The notes under the pieces are model-generated. The model was not told the origin of the DNA. It did no database searches and saw only the letters and a program-made list of their open reading frames with translations. Shown here in pieces: positions 9,849-18,556 of a stretch of DNA of 64,000 nt. A program made the position numbers and the translations under genes. Source of the stretch: Halochromatium glycolicum (GTDB taxonomy: Bacteria; Pseudomonadota; Gammaproteobacteria; Chromatiales; Chromatiaceae); the NCBI RefSeq assembly GCF_016584085.1, contig NZ_NRSJ01000006.1, forward strand, positions 62,001 through 126,000, given 5' to 3'. The first letter of the stretch is position 1. Every line of letters starts with the position of its first letter.

Positions 9849-11356
9849 CAGTTGTCGTCCGCTGCGTTGGCTGTGCTCTGGGTCGGCCGACCTTCTGAGG
9901 TGCCGCTTGCGTCCGAACCGGAAGCCGGATCGGAGTCGGTCCGTGCAGAATCGGCGCTGCCGTCGGCATCGCCCGATTGGCCGTCGTGGCTGCCGGCTGG
10001 CTGATCGGCTTTGTCAGTCGCGGCGTCACCGCTCGAGCCAGTACCGCTGGAGTCGATCGACAGCGCCTTGCCCATCGGTGCGGCCTCACTCTGCTTGACC
10101 GTCTTCACCTTGACGCCCGGCTTGACCTTCTGGATACCGGAGACGACGACGATCTCGCCACCTTGCAGGCCCGAGGTCACCGCATAGCCGTTGCTGGTCT
10201 GTACGCCGGTCTTGATCTGCCGCACCGCGATGCGGTTGTCCTGACCGACCAGGTAGACCTGCGCGCCGTCACGGGTGCGCTGGATCGCGGCGGCCGGCAC
10301 CACCGGCTCGCGCTGCGGCTCGGCGCTGCGCACCAGCGCGGTGACGAACTGCCCAGGCAGCAACAGATGATCCGGATTCGGGAAATCGGCATAGACCGCG
10401 ATGGTGCCGGTGCCCGGATCGACCTGGTTGTCGACGAACGCGAGCTTGCCCTGATGCGGGTAGGTCTGTCCGGTCGGCAGGATCAGCTCCGGCACGAACT
10501 GCACCTGCGCCTTATCCTTGCCAGTCGCGCCGGCGGCACGCTGCTGCACCTTCACGAAATCCGAGCTCGGGATCGAGAACACGGCGCGGATCGGATCGAG
10601 CTGAACGACGGTCGCGAGGGTGCCGCTGCTGCTGTCGACCAGGTTGCCCTGGGTGTACTGGGTCGCACCGATGCGTCCGTCGATCGGACTGCGGATGATC
10701 GTATAGCCGAGGTCGATCTCAGCGCTCTCGATGCCGGCCTGGGCCTGCTGGATACTGGCCTTCGCCTCCTCGACCGCGGCCTTGGCCTCATCGCGCTCGG
10801 CCTTGGCCCGATCAAAGGCCGTCTTCGAGACATCGCCCTGCTTGACGAGGGTCGCCTGGCGCTCGAAGTCCGCCTGTTTGTCCTCAAGGGTCGCCTGCGC
10901 ACTCGCCAGCTGGGCCTTGGCTGCAGCGAGCTGCCCCTCGGCACTGGCGAACTTGGCCTGGAACGGCGCCTGCTCGATCCGATACAGCATCTGCCCGGCC
11001 TCGACCGCGCTGCCCTGATCGAACGCGACCCGCTCGAGGAATCCCTCGACGCGCGCCTTCAGGTCGACCGACTGGATCGCCTTGATGGTACCGATGTAGC
11101 GGTGCTCAGCGCTGACGTCCTGAACCGCGACCGCTGCCACCACGACCGAAGGCGGCGGCGTCTGACCAGCCCCGTCCCCGGCCCCATCTGTTGCGCCGGC
11201 GACCCCGGCAGCGAGCGCCGCCGCAGCAGCGATCGCGATCCCAACCGTCTGCCGCCGCAGGCCAAGCGGACCCCGAACCGATCCAGGTCGCCGCCTGCTG
11301 GCACCGCCCCCTCTTATCGCTTCCAGATCCGGCTGTCCCATTTGCATCGATGCCAT
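9848..11356 (-). CDS. RND periplasmic adaptor (membrane fusion protein, AcrA-like)
   Basis: The adaptor subunit for the adjacent RND permease, 502 residues from the ATG at 11356. That start is supported by an AGGAG five bases upstream; the longer open frame to 11470 runs through a tandem repeat. A hydrophobic segment ([19 protein letters not shown]) acts as signal or anchor. It is followed by the lipoyl/barrel-sandwich start [20 protein letters not shown], a long Ala/Gln/Lys/Glu-rich alpha-hairpin (about residues 120-220), and the beta-barrel and membrane-proximal domains. There is no obvious lipobox. The last 60 or so residues are an Asp/Ser/Gly/Ala-rich low-complexity tail not usual for AcrA-type adaptors. 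The 3' end overlaps the permease start by 1 bp. Confidence 0.93.
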   Translation of the reverse strand: MASMQMGQPDLEAIRGGGASRRRPGSVRGPLGLRRQTVGIAIAAAAALAAGVAGATDGAGDGAGQTPPPSVVVAAVAVQDVSAEHRYIGTIKAIQSVDLKARVEGFLERVAFDQGSAVEAGQMLYRIEQAPFQAKFASAEGQLAAAKAQLASAQATLEDKQADFERQATLVKQGDVSKTAFDRAKAERDEAKAAVEEAKASIQQAQAGIESAEIDLGYTIIRSPIDGRIGATQYTQGNLVDSSSGTLATVVQLDPIRAVFSIPSSDFVKVQQRAAGATGKDKAQVQFVPELILPTGQTYPHQGKLAFVDNQVDPGTGTIAVYADFPNPDHLLLPGQFVTALVRSAEPQREPVVPAAAIQRTRDGAQVYLVGQDNRIAVRQIKTGVQTSNGYAVTSGLQGGEIVVVSGIQKVKPGVKVKTVKQSEAAPMGKALSIDSSGTGSSGDAATDKADQPAGSHDGQSGDADGSADSARTDSDPASGSDASGTSEGRPTQSTANAADDN

Positions 11357-11388
11357 AAGCTCCTGACTCCTCGAGGCTTCTTGTAGAA

Positions 11389-11428
11389 GTGATGCGCTGC
11401 TGGTGATGCGCTGCTGGTGATGCGCTGC
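11389..11428. repeat. 14-bp tandem repeat (2.8 copies)
   Basis: The unit TGGTGATGCGCTGC is repeated head to tail between the pqiC-like gene and the adaptor gene, about 30 bp upstream of the adaptor start. The first copy lacks two bases. It lies in the 159-bp gap where a promoter for the pump genes would be expected. Confidence 0.8.
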
Positions 11429-11515
11429 TCTGGGGGCCGCACTCGATGCCGCGCCCAAACGCTGAGCCAAAGGGTGTTCCGGTGCGGGCGCGGCGATGGC
11501 CAGAGGCGATGCGCG

Positions 11516-12244
11516 TCATCCATAGTCGGGCCGATCAGGCGGCGCAGGCTTCGGCAGGGCCCGGATCACGGTCGCGACATCTTCGCTGAACCGCCCCAGG
11601 CAGCGGCTCATCGCTGCGACGATCGCCTCCGAGCGTTGCGGGCTCAGGCCCACTCCCGCGCCGCCGCTGAGCCCGATGCCCGGCCCCGCCTGCTCGGGCG
11701 CTTCGCCGCCGCGGACCGGACAGCGATAGACGTCCTCCCGTGAGGCCAGCGCGCGTTGGAGGCGCTCATCCATGACCGACCAGCGTACCTTGAGCACCGC
11801 TTCGGCATCGGCGCGGCCTTCGAAGCTCACGACCTCGGCCGTGACCCGAAAGTCGAGCGGCATGCGTGACTCCGACGGAAAGATCAGGATGCGGCTGGTA
11901 TCCAGCAGATAGGCCAGGTTCTCGCCCCAGACGCGCAGGAAATCGTCCTGCACCGTGCCGCCCCAGCGGTTGAACTCCTCCAACGCCAGGCGGTTCGCGC
12001 CATCACGCACGACCAGCTGCGGCCGGTCCAGAAACTGTGGGAACACCACCGGCCCGATACCGATGGCCAGCGCGCCTCCGCTGATCTCGACGCTGCGCTG
12101 CGCCGCCTCGGGCAACGGCGTCAGCGTATAGAAGCGCGATGGCGGCGAGCTCGCGCAGGATGCTGTCAGCAACGCGCAACAGAGCATTCCCCAACCGAGA
12201 AGCCGGCTGCCCTGACATCGCCCCACCCGATTCTGCCTCATCAT
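11516..12244 (-). CDS. pqiC: PqiC-like outer-membrane lipoprotein (ABC-type transport auxiliary, DUF330)
   Basis: A 242-residue lipoprotein. The signal peptide ends in a lipobox LLTASC with Cys at about position 30, followed by SRFYTLTPLPE, the typical start of PqiC/YmbA proteins. In PqiABC, this subunit anchors the MCE tube (PqiB) to the outer membrane for phospholipid traffic between membranes. Its start overlaps the PqiB stop by 4 bp (ATGA), so it is the last gene of a pqiA-pqiB-pqiC operon. The C-terminus contains Pro/Asp-rich sequence without a recognised motif. The assignment rests on the lipobox, length, motif and gene order. Confidence 0.85.
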   Translation of the reverse strand: MMRQNRVGRCQGSRLLGWGMLCCALLTASCASSPPSRFYTLTPLPEAAQRSVEISGGALAIGIGPVVFPQFLDRPQLVVRDGANRLALEEFNRWGGTVQDDFLRVWGENLAYLLDTSRILIFPSESRMPLDFRVTAEVVSFEGRADAEAVLKVRWSVMDERLQRALASREDVYRCPVRGGEAPEQAGPGIGLSGGAGVGLSPQRSEAIVAAMSRCLGRFSEDVATVIRALPKPAPPDRPDYG

Positions 12245-13929
12245 TGCCGCATCCCCCCTTTACCCCGAATCAAGGCCTCCGGGTGCCGGTCCAGATAGTC
12301 TGCAAAGGTCCGGATCGAGCGCGCCGCCGAGCTCAGATCACGCAGGGTGCGGACCATCTCATTGTTCAGTGGCGCATCCGGCCCGACCAGCCCATTGATG
12401 TTCTCGACCGCCCGACGCGCCTCGGTCAAGGTCGCCGTCATCTCGGGCGCAATCCGGGTGTCAAGCTGCTCGGCCAGTGCGCTGAGATCGGTCAGGGTCT
12501 GTTCCAGATCCGCAATGGCGCGTTTCAGCTCGGGCCCAGTGGCGATCTCGCGGATACTACCAAGGATGACGGTGAGCTCGCTTCCGATCTGCTCGAGCGG
12601 GAAGGCATCCACCTTGGCCAAGACGTCCCTGAGCTTGGTCGTGATCGCCTCGATCGGGGCCGGCACCGTCGGCAGCACGCGATAGCCGTTCCGTTCGCTC
12701 AGCTCGGCCGGCGGCGCATCGGGATGGAAGTCGAGGTCGACATAGAGCTGACCGGTCAGCAGGCTGCCTGTCTTCAATTGCCCGCGCATCCCGGCCGCGA
12801 TCAGCTTCTTGAGCACATCCGAGTCCCCGGCAAGCACCTGATCGACGCCCTGATCGACGCTGATCCGCTCGGGTTCGATCTCGATCAGGACCGGGATCGA
12901 GAACGCGAGCCGATCCGGATCGAACCGCAGCTGGATATCCAGCACCTCGCCGACCTGAATCCCGTGCAGCATCACCGGTGCGCCAATGCTTAGGCCCCGC
13001 ACCGAACCGGAGAACAGCATCAGGTAGCGCTCCTTGTTCAGGTAGGTGCGCTCGTGCGCGGCGGCGCGACTCGCATAGAGCGGGAAGAATTGATTCGCGG
13101 ACGCCTGCGCCCCCTTGGTCTCGAGCGTGTCCGGGGTATCGAAGGCGACCCCGCCGAGCAGGATCGACACCAAGGATTCGGTATTCAGCGCCACCCCGTC
13201 CGCCGAGAGGTCGAGATCGATGCCGCTGGCGTTCCAGAAGCGGGTATTGGTATAGACCAACCGGTCATGCGGCTTGGTGACGAACACATCGATCGTGACC
13301 GCCGCGCCATCGTCGTCGAGCTGGTAGTTGATCACCTGGCCGACCTGGATATGGCGGTAATAGACCGGCGAGCCCAGATTCAACGAGCCGAGCGTCGGCG
13401 AGCGCAATCGGAAGCGGGTCCCGGGCTCGTCGGTGGTGATCACCGGCGGCTCCGCCAGCCCCTTGAAGTGTCGGGTCGAACGGCCGTCCATCACTGGATC
13501 GATCGCGATATAGGCGCCCGAGAGCAGGGTCTCGAGCCCCGAGACCCGGCTCGCGGTCACCCGCGGTCGCGCGACCCAGAAGCGGGTCTCCTCGGTCAGA
13601 TAGCGCTCAGAGCCGCTGGTGAGCTGGGCCGTGACCTTCACCCCCTCGAGATCATCGGTGACGTCGATACGGGTGACCTGGCCGATCTCGACATCCTTGA
13701 ACTTGACCTTGGTCTTGCCCGCCTGCAGGCCGGAGGCGGTCTTGAAGCTGATGGTGATCGTCGGCCCCTGCTCCGACCAGGTCTTGTAGGCGAGCCAGCC
13801 GCCGACGATCAGCGCGATCAGCGGCAGCAGCCAGACCAGCGAAAAGCGGTCGCGCTGGATGACCTCGGCCTCCGGCAGCGCCGGCTCGGCCGAACCCGCC
13901 GGTCGCTGGGCTTGGCCTTCAGACGGCAT
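12241..13929 (-). CDS. pqiB: PqiB-like MCE-domain intermembrane transport protein
   Basis: A 562-residue protein with a single N-terminal transmembrane anchor (SLVWLLPLIALIVGGWLAY, about residues 29-47) and tandem MCE (MlaD) domains. The first begins ITISFKTASGLQAGKTKVKF; further MCE cores read RLRSPTLGSLNLGSPVYYR and LMLFSGSVRGLSIGAPVML. A helical C-terminal region (about residues 420-540) would form the needle-like extension of the hexameric tube. Full-length E. coli PqiB has three MCE domains and a coiled-coil needle, which agrees. I choose the ATG at 13929 (MPSEGQAQ), which overlaps the pqiA stop by 11 bp; the longer frame to 14052 only adds an Arg/Ala-rich leader inside pqiA. Lipid transport across the periplasm is the family role. 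Confidence 0.9.
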   Translation of the reverse strand: MPSEGQAQRPAGSAEPALPEAEVIQRDRFSLVWLLPLIALIVGGWLAYKTWSEQGPTITISFKTASGLQAGKTKVKFKDVEIGQVTRIDVTDDLEGVKVTAQLTSGSERYLTEETRFWVARPRVTASRVSGLETLLSGAYIAIDPVMDGRSTRHFKGLAEPPVITTDEPGTRFRLRSPTLGSLNLGSPVYYRHIQVGQVINYQLDDDGAAVTIDVFVTKPHDRLVYTNTRFWNASGIDLDLSADGVALNTESLVSILLGGVAFDTPDTLETKGAQASANQFFPLYASRAAAHERTYLNKERYLMLFSGSVRGLSIGAPVMLHGIQVGEVLDIQLRFDPDRLAFSIPVLIEIEPERISVDQGVDQVLAGDSDVLKKLIAAGMRGQLKTGSLLTGQLYVDLDFHPDAPPAELSERNGYRVLPTVPAPIEAITTKLRDVLAKVDAFPLEQIGSELTVILGSIREIATGPELKRAIADLEQTLTDLSALAEQLDTRIAPEMTATLTEARRAVENINGLVGPDAPLNNEMVRTLRDLSSAARSIRTFADYLDRHPEALIRGKGGMRQ

Positions 13930-15394
13930 TGGCCGGTGCCTCGCTCGGGAGCGCGCCGCGCTTCGGGGTCTGGCTGCGCTCCGGGCTTTGGGTCGGGCTC
14001 CCGCCTCGGTTGTCAGGCCGGTCGTCCGCCCGCTCATCGGCCCGTTGCTCACCCAGCTGCTCGCCCCGGCCCTCGCCCCAGCCCTCGCCCCAACACCCGG
14101 CCTGGCGCAGCGAATCCCAGATCAGCCGCGGATCGAACGCCATCGCCGCGAACATCGTCAGGATCACCACGGCGCAGAAGAACACCGCCCCGGCCTCGGC
14201 CTGGATGCTGGCCAGATTGCCCAGATGGACCAGCGCGACCAGGATCGTCACCACATAGACATCGACCATCGACCAGCGGCCGATCGCCTCGGTGATCCGA
14301 TACAACCGCGTCCGATCACGCGGTCGCCAGTCTGAGCGCAACTGGACCGAGAGCAGCAGGAAGATCAGGATCAGCAGCTTCAGCAAGGGCACGAAGATGC
14401 TGGCGATGAACAGGATCGCGGCCAACGGCAGCATCCCGTGCTCGAGCAGGAACACCACGCCGCTGAAGATGGTGTCCGACTGGGTCTGCCCGAGGCTGGT
14501 CACGGTCATCACCGGGTAGACGTTGGCCGGCACGTAGAAGACCAGCGCCGCCAGCACCAGCGCCCAGGTGCGCTGCAGGCTGCGCGGCTTGCGCCGATGC
14601 AAGACATCCCGACAGCGCGGGCAGCGCAGGCGCAACTGGCGGCCGCGCCCGGCGCGCTCACGCTCGGCCTCCTGTTCCGGCACGACCAGCTCGCAGACGT
14701 CGCAGCCGAGCACCGGCTCACCGCGGCGCGGGGTTCGGCGCAGGCGTGCCGGCAGTGGCACCCGCTCCCAGACGATATCCGGGTCGAGCGCCGAGTGGGC
14801 CGCCGCCAGCACGAAGATCAGCGCGACGAACGCGAACAGCGAGGTCCCCGGCACGATGGTCGCCATCTCCGAGAGCTTGACCACCGAGACCAGGATGCCG
14901 ATCAGAAACACATCCATCATGCCCCAGGGCAGCATGGTCTTGAACCAGCGGAACAGCGTCGGATACCCCGGAGGCAGCCGACCGCCCAGCTTCAATGGGG
15001 TCAGTACGATCAGGAGCAGTAACAGCTGCAGTCCAGGGGCCAGAATCGCGGTGAAGAAGACCACCGCTGCGACCACGGGCTTGCCCTGTTCGGCCAGATC
15101 GGCGACGCCGGTGAACAGCGTCGTCTCGGTGCGCTGCCCCTGCATCTCGAACGACAGGAACGGGAAGCTGTTGGCGACGACGAACAGGATCATGCCGGTC
15201 AACGCCAAGGCCAGGGTGCGATCCAGGCTCGCCGGCCGGTGGCGATGCAGCCGGTATCCGCAGCGCACGCAGCGCGAGGCCCCACGCGGCGGCAGCGGCG
15301 GATTGCGCTGCAGCAGATCGCACTCCTCGCACAGGGCCAGGCGATCGCAGCCTGCCCCGACACAGTCTCGGTTCGGCGGGATCAAGGATTCCAA
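13919..15394 (-). CDS. pqiA: PqiA-like integral membrane protein with two Cys-rich motifs
   Basis: A 491-residue membrane protein made of two homologous halves, each opened by a rubredoxin-like Cys pair motif. The first is CEECDLLQRN then CVRCGYRLHR (residues about 22-50); the second is CDVCELVVPE then CPRCRDVLHRRK (about 230-270). Each half continues with four hydrophobic helices, including VANSFPFLSFEMQGQ and VPANVYPVMTVTSLGQ. This is the PqiA/YebS layout that supplies the inner-membrane part of a Pqi/Let lipid-transport system. The C-terminus has an unusual 65-residue hydrophilic tail rich in Gly, Glu, Arg and Pro, with GWGEGWGEGRGE-type repeats. The start overlaps the stop of the coiled-coil gene by 13 bp. 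Confidence 0.9.
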   Translation of the reverse strand: MESLIPPNRDCVGAGCDRLALCEECDLLQRNPPLPPRGASRCVRCGYRLHRHRPASLDRTLALALTGMILFVVANSFPFLSFEMQGQRTETTLFTGVADLAEQGKPVVAAVVFFTAILAPGLQLLLLLIVLTPLKLGGRLPPGYPTLFRWFKTMLPWGMMDVFLIGILVSVVKLSEMATIVPGTSLFAFVALIFVLAAAHSALDPDIVWERVPLPARLRRTPRRGEPVLGCDVCELVVPEQEAERERAGRGRQLRLRCPRCRDVLHRRKPRSLQRTWALVLAALVFYVPANVYPVMTVTSLGQTQSDTIFSGVVFLLEHGMLPLAAILFIASIFVPLLKLLILIFLLLSVQLRSDWRPRDRTRLYRITEAIGRWSMVDVYVVTILVALVHLGNLASIQAEAGAVFFCAVVILTMFAAMAFDPRLIWDSLRQAGCWGEGWGEGRGEQLGEQRADERADDRPDNRGGSPTQSPERSQTPKRGALPSEAPANAV

Positions 15395-16053
15395 AACTTG
15401 ATCAGACCGACGACGATGCCGCCGACGCCGAGAACGATCCCGAAGGACCAGATCATGAAATGGTCGATACGGCGGGTCAGCGCCTCGAAGCGCTTATCGG
15501 CTTGATCGAACCGCATCATCATGTCCTCGCGCAGGTCTTCGAAGCGCTTATCGACCTGCTCGAAGCGAGCCAACATGTCCTGCCGCGATTCCTCGAAGCG
15601 TTTATCGACCTGCTCGAAGCGACCGAGCATATCCTGCCGCAATTCCTCGAAGCGTCTGTCGATCTGCTCGAAGCGATCGAGCATATCCTGCCGCAATTCC
15701 TCGAAGCGCCTGTCGATCTGCTCGAAGCGTCTGTCGATCTGCTCGAAGCGTCTGTCGATCTGCTCGAAGCGATCGAGCATATCCTGCCGCGATTCCTCGA
15801 AGCGCCTGTCGATCTGCTCGAAGCGCTTGTCGACCTGCTCGAGGCGCTTATCGATCTGCTCGAAGCGCCGCTCCATCTGGGCGAAACCTTCGCGCATCAG
15901 CTCACGCTGATGCTTAAGCTCCTCCTCCACCCGCGCCATGCGCTCGCGCAGCTCGATCTCGTAGACCGCGGTTGGCTTGCCCAAGCTCTGCTCGGCCAGC
16001 CAACCGGCCATGTTGGTCTTGATGAAATCGATGTCTTCTTGGGTGAGCGTCAT
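15382..16053 (-). CDS. Heptad-repeat coiled-coil protein with C-terminal membrane anchor
   Basis: A 223-residue protein. After a 40-residue N-terminal segment (MTLTQEDIDFIKTNMAGWL) comes a long uninterrupted coiled coil built from near-identical heptads of the type RFEQIDR, RFEELRQ and DMLDRFE (about residues 60-190). It ends in one C-terminal hydrophobic segment (FMIWSFGIVLGVGGIVVGL). The layout resembles DUF1640-like, tail-anchored coiled-coil proteins. I cannot name a function. The DNA carries a 21-bp period from the duplicated heptads, so the length of the coil may vary between strains. It is the first gene of the pqi operon, overlapping pqiA by 13 bp, so a structural link to the Pqi envelope machinery is possible but is inference. 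Confidence 0.75.
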   Translation of the reverse strand: MTLTQEDIDFIKTNMAGWLAEQSLGKPTAVYEIELRERMARVEEELKHQRELMREGFAQMERRFEQIDKRLEQVDKRFEQIDRRFEESRQDMLDRFEQIDRRFEQIDRRFEQIDRRFEELRQDMLDRFEQIDRRFEELRQDMLGRFEQVDKRFEESRQDMLARFEQVDKRFEDLREDMMMRFDQADKRFEALTRRIDHFMIWSFGIVLGVGGIVVGLIKFWNP

Positions 16054-16109
16054 CGTCTCCTCCCTTGAGCTGGTCTCTCAAGGATATCGGCTGTTCCAGG
16101 CAACGGGAA

Positions 16110-16255
16110 GGCCAGGCTCTCAGCGCTGTAGGAGCCCGCTTGCGGGCGACCAGGCCGCGCTCAAGGCGGCGAAGATCGCCCGCAAGCGGGCTCCTACCTC
16201 ACGACAATAGCGGGCAGCGACAATCGGTCTTGGGATTTCCGCTATCCTGCACGAG
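16110..16255. repeat. MITE-like element, copy A (degenerate left end)
   Basis: This copy shares with the copies at 35.3 and 41.2 kb the order GGCTCTCAGCG, a REP-like palindrome (GGAGCCCGCTTGCGGGC), a spacer, the inverted REP palindrome, and a right end reading CCGCTATCCTGCACGAG. The right end is close to the CTGTCTTGCACTAG of the other copies. The left 60 bp no longer align clearly. It lies between the coiled-coil gene and cobS. Confidence 0.75.
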
Positions 16256-16280
16256 CCAGCGTCCAGAGCCGGCAACCGGA

Positions 16281-17054
16281 TCAGCCGCGCACGAGCAGGA
16301 CCAGCGTCAGCAAGACGGCGGCCTCGGTCAGCTCAACCAAGGCGCCCGCCGTATCGCCCGTGAAGCCGCCGAGTCGCTCCAACAGGCTCCGGCGCCAGCG
16401 CCACAGCAGCAAACCGGCGACCATCAGGGACACGAGCCCGGCGAGCCCAAGCCCAGCCAAGGCCAGCACCAGCAGCAGCGCACCGACGCTGAATCCGACC
16501 ACGCCCTGGGCCGCACGGCGCGGCAGGGTTTGGCGCAGCGCGGTGCCGAGTCCCTCGGGCCGGGCCGAGATCGTGGTCAACGCAAGGACCAACAGCTGCA
16601 GACGCGCCACCGTCGGGGCCAATAGCAGAATGAGGCCGGCGGCCGGTCCGGCAGGCAGCGACGCGAGCGCGGCGAGCTTGACCAGCAGCACCAGTACGAT
16701 AGCGACCACGCCCATCGAGCCGGTCAATGGGTCCTTGAGCAGCTCGAGCGTGCGCTCCCGGCTGCCGAGACCGCCGACCCAGGCATCGGCGCAATCGCTC
16801 AGCCCATCGAGGTGCAATCCGCCCGTTCCCCAGGTCCAGGCTACGAGCAGCAGCGCCGCGCTTGCTAGCGATGGCGCGCCGCCCGGCAGCACAGTCGTCG
16901 CGAGCCAGAGGACGGCCAATCCGCCACCGAGCAGCAACCCGACCAGCGGGTAGCAGAGGGCCGAGCGGCCGAGGGTCGCCGCATCGGCCGCGCCCGGATC
17001 AGGCAAGGGCGCCCGGGTCAGGAAACGCGCAGCGAGCAGACAGGGACGGATCAT
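16281..17054 (-). CDS. cobS: Adenosylcobinamide-GDP ribazoletransferase (cobalamin synthase)
   Basis: CobS joins adenosylcobinamide-GDP with alpha-ribazole (phosphate) at the inner membrane in the last part of cobalamin assembly. The 257-residue polytopic protein has the expected length and starts with the family pattern LLAARFLTRAPLP. The strongly conserved GGLHLDGLSDCADAWVGG motif (about residues 76-93) holds the metal-binding Asp/His residues, and DPLTGSMGVVAIVLVLLVK follows. A further cobalamin gene, cobU, is 4 kb away on the same strand behind a riboswitch, but cobS is separated from it by two unrelated genes. I see no second cobalamin riboswitch directly upstream. Confidence 0.95.
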   Translation of the reverse strand: MIRPCLLAARFLTRAPLPDPGAADAATLGRSALCYPLVGLLLGGGLAVLWLATTVLPGGAPSLASAALLLVAWTWGTGGLHLDGLSDCADAWVGGLGSRERTLELLKDPLTGSMGVVAIVLVLLVKLAALASLPAGPAAGLILLLAPTVARLQLLVLALTTISARPEGLGTALRQTLPRRAAQGVVGFSVGALLLVLALAGLGLAGLVSLMVAGLLLWRWRRSLLERLGGFTGDTAGALVELTEAAVLLTLVLLVRG

Positions 17055-17077
17055 CGCTCAATAAATGCCGCGTGAGT

Positions 17078-17170
17078 CACGGTAACGCTCATGGCGGAGC
17101 GCCACTTGCTCGGGCGGTTCGTCCTCCGGCGGTTCCTCGTCGCACGGTAACGCTCATGGCGGAGCGCCAC
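17078..17170. repeat. 28-bp direct repeat pair between cobS and the DUF808 gene
   Basis: The sequence starting CACGGTAACGCTCATGGCGG occurs identically at 17078-17105 and 17143-17170, separated by 37 bp. A shorter relative, TTTCACGGTAACCC, follows at about 17262, and TTTCACGGTCACC lies at 18543 on the other side of the DUF808 gene. It lies in the 238-bp gap upstream of cobS. An operator or a short insertion footprint would both fit; I do not recognise it. Confidence 0.7.
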
Positions 17171-17292
17171 CCCGGAGCATGAAACGGGGCGGTCGATTGG
17201 GGCGACGCCAGGAGGCGCAGCACATTGCGGCCTGTTGGGCCTCTCACTACAAGGGTACTGTTTCACGGTAACCCTTTCGGCCGCCAGCGGAT

Positions 17293-18213
17293 TCACGCCG
17301 CGCGCCAGCGCTGAAAGCGGGTCACGGCAGCGACAGCGAGCGCCCCGGCGAGCACCCCGACCAGTCCGTTCACGAGCAACGGCATCAGCGCCTCGAAGGC
17401 GCCGCCGAAGCCGTGCGCCAGATGCTCCAGGCCATGATGCAGCGCCGGCACGCCATGCACCAGGATACCGCCGCCGACCAGGAACATCGCGATCATCCCG
17501 AGCACCGACAACGCCTTCATCATGTAGGGCGCGACGAACAGGATCAGCCGGCCGAGCGCGCGCTTGGCCCGATCCGCTCCGGCCTCGCCCTCGGTCTCGG
17601 ACAGCGCCAGCCCGGCGTCATCGAGCTTGACGATCCCGGCCACCAGGCCGTAGACGCCGACGGTTATCAGCAGCGCGATCCCGGACAGCACCAGCACCCG
17701 GGTCAGGAACGGCGCGCCGGCGACGGTGCCGAGCGTGATCGCGACGATCTCGGCCGAGAGGATGAAATCGGTCCGGATCGCACCGCGGATCTTGTCCTGC
17801 TCGAGCGTCTTGAGATCGATGTTCGGGTCGTTCAGCGCCTGGGTGATCTCCTCGTGATGCGACGCCTCGGCCTCGGCATCGTGCAGATACGTGTGCGCAA
17901 GCTTCTCGAAGCCTTCGTAGCAGAGGAAAAGTCCGCCTGCCATCAGCAGCGGCGTGATCAGCCAGGGCGCGATCGCGCTGATCAGCAGCGCCGCCGGCAC
18001 CAGGATCAGCTTGTTGACCAGCGAGCCCTTGAACACCGCCCAGACCACCGGCAGCTCGCGCTCGGCGCGCACGCCGGTCACCTGCTGGGCGTTCAGCGCC
18101 AGATCATCGCCGAGCACGCCGGCGGTCTTACGGGCCGCGACCTTGGCCAGGACCGAGACGTCATCGAGCACGGTCGCCACATCATCGATGAGCGCCAGCA
18201 GGCTGGTGGCCAT
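17293..18213 (-). CDS. DUF808 (YedI-type) inner-membrane protein
   Basis: A 306-residue polytopic membrane protein that starts with the very characteristic DUF808 sequence SLLALIDDVATVLDDVSVLAKVAARKT (residues 4-30) and then LALNAQQVTGV. About six to seven hydrophobic segments follow, among them LVNKLILVPAALLISAIAPWL and the C-terminal VNGLVGVLAGALAVAAV. The acidic, His-containing central loop (HDAEAEASHHEEI) is conserved in the family. The biochemical role of DUF808 proteins is not known to me. It stands alone between cobS and a YyaL-type gene. Confidence 0.9.
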   Translation of the reverse strand: MATSLLALIDDVATVLDDVSVLAKVAARKTAGVLGDDLALNAQQVTGVRAERELPVVWAVFKGSLVNKLILVPAALLISAIAPWLITPLLMAGGLFLCYEGFEKLAHTYLHDAEAEASHHEEITQALNDPNIDLKTLEQDKIRGAIRTDFILSAEIVAITLGTVAGAPFLTRVLVLSGIALLITVGVYGLVAGIVKLDDAGLALSETEGEAGADRAKRALGRLILFVAPYMMKALSVLGMIAMFLVGGGILVHGVPALHHGLEHLAHGFGGAFEALMPLLVNGLVGVLAGALAVAAVTRFQRWRAA

Positions 18214-18556
18214 GGGGAGACTCCTTCGCTATCGCGGGCCGTTCGGGATCGGGAGGGCCGCAAGTTAGCAGCCTGCCCGAGCCCGAACAAGCCGCGGTAC
18301 TCATGGCCAGCGGTTCATGCCCGATCGCCCACCGAGCGAGCAGAACCCGTGCGGACGCTGGGCGCCCCATCGCGATCGTTGCTCGGGGAATCGCTCAAGC
18401 GCATGGATTCAGCAAGCTTGAGCGGATCAGCACCAGCCGGCAGAAGAATGTTGGCGCCCGAGCGGGAGCCGCAGCCAGAGGCGGCCGCCCTAGTGCGCAC
18501 GGCGGCCAGCCATCCCGCAGCATGAGACGATCACCCCCATTGTTTCACGGTCACCT
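18214..18556. other. Intergenic region, no recognisable gene
   Basis: The 343 bp between the YyaL-type gene and the DUF808 gene hold no frame with convincing coding character. A TTTCACGGTCACC motif near 18543 resembles the repeat at 17.1-17.3 kb. Confidence 0.5.
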
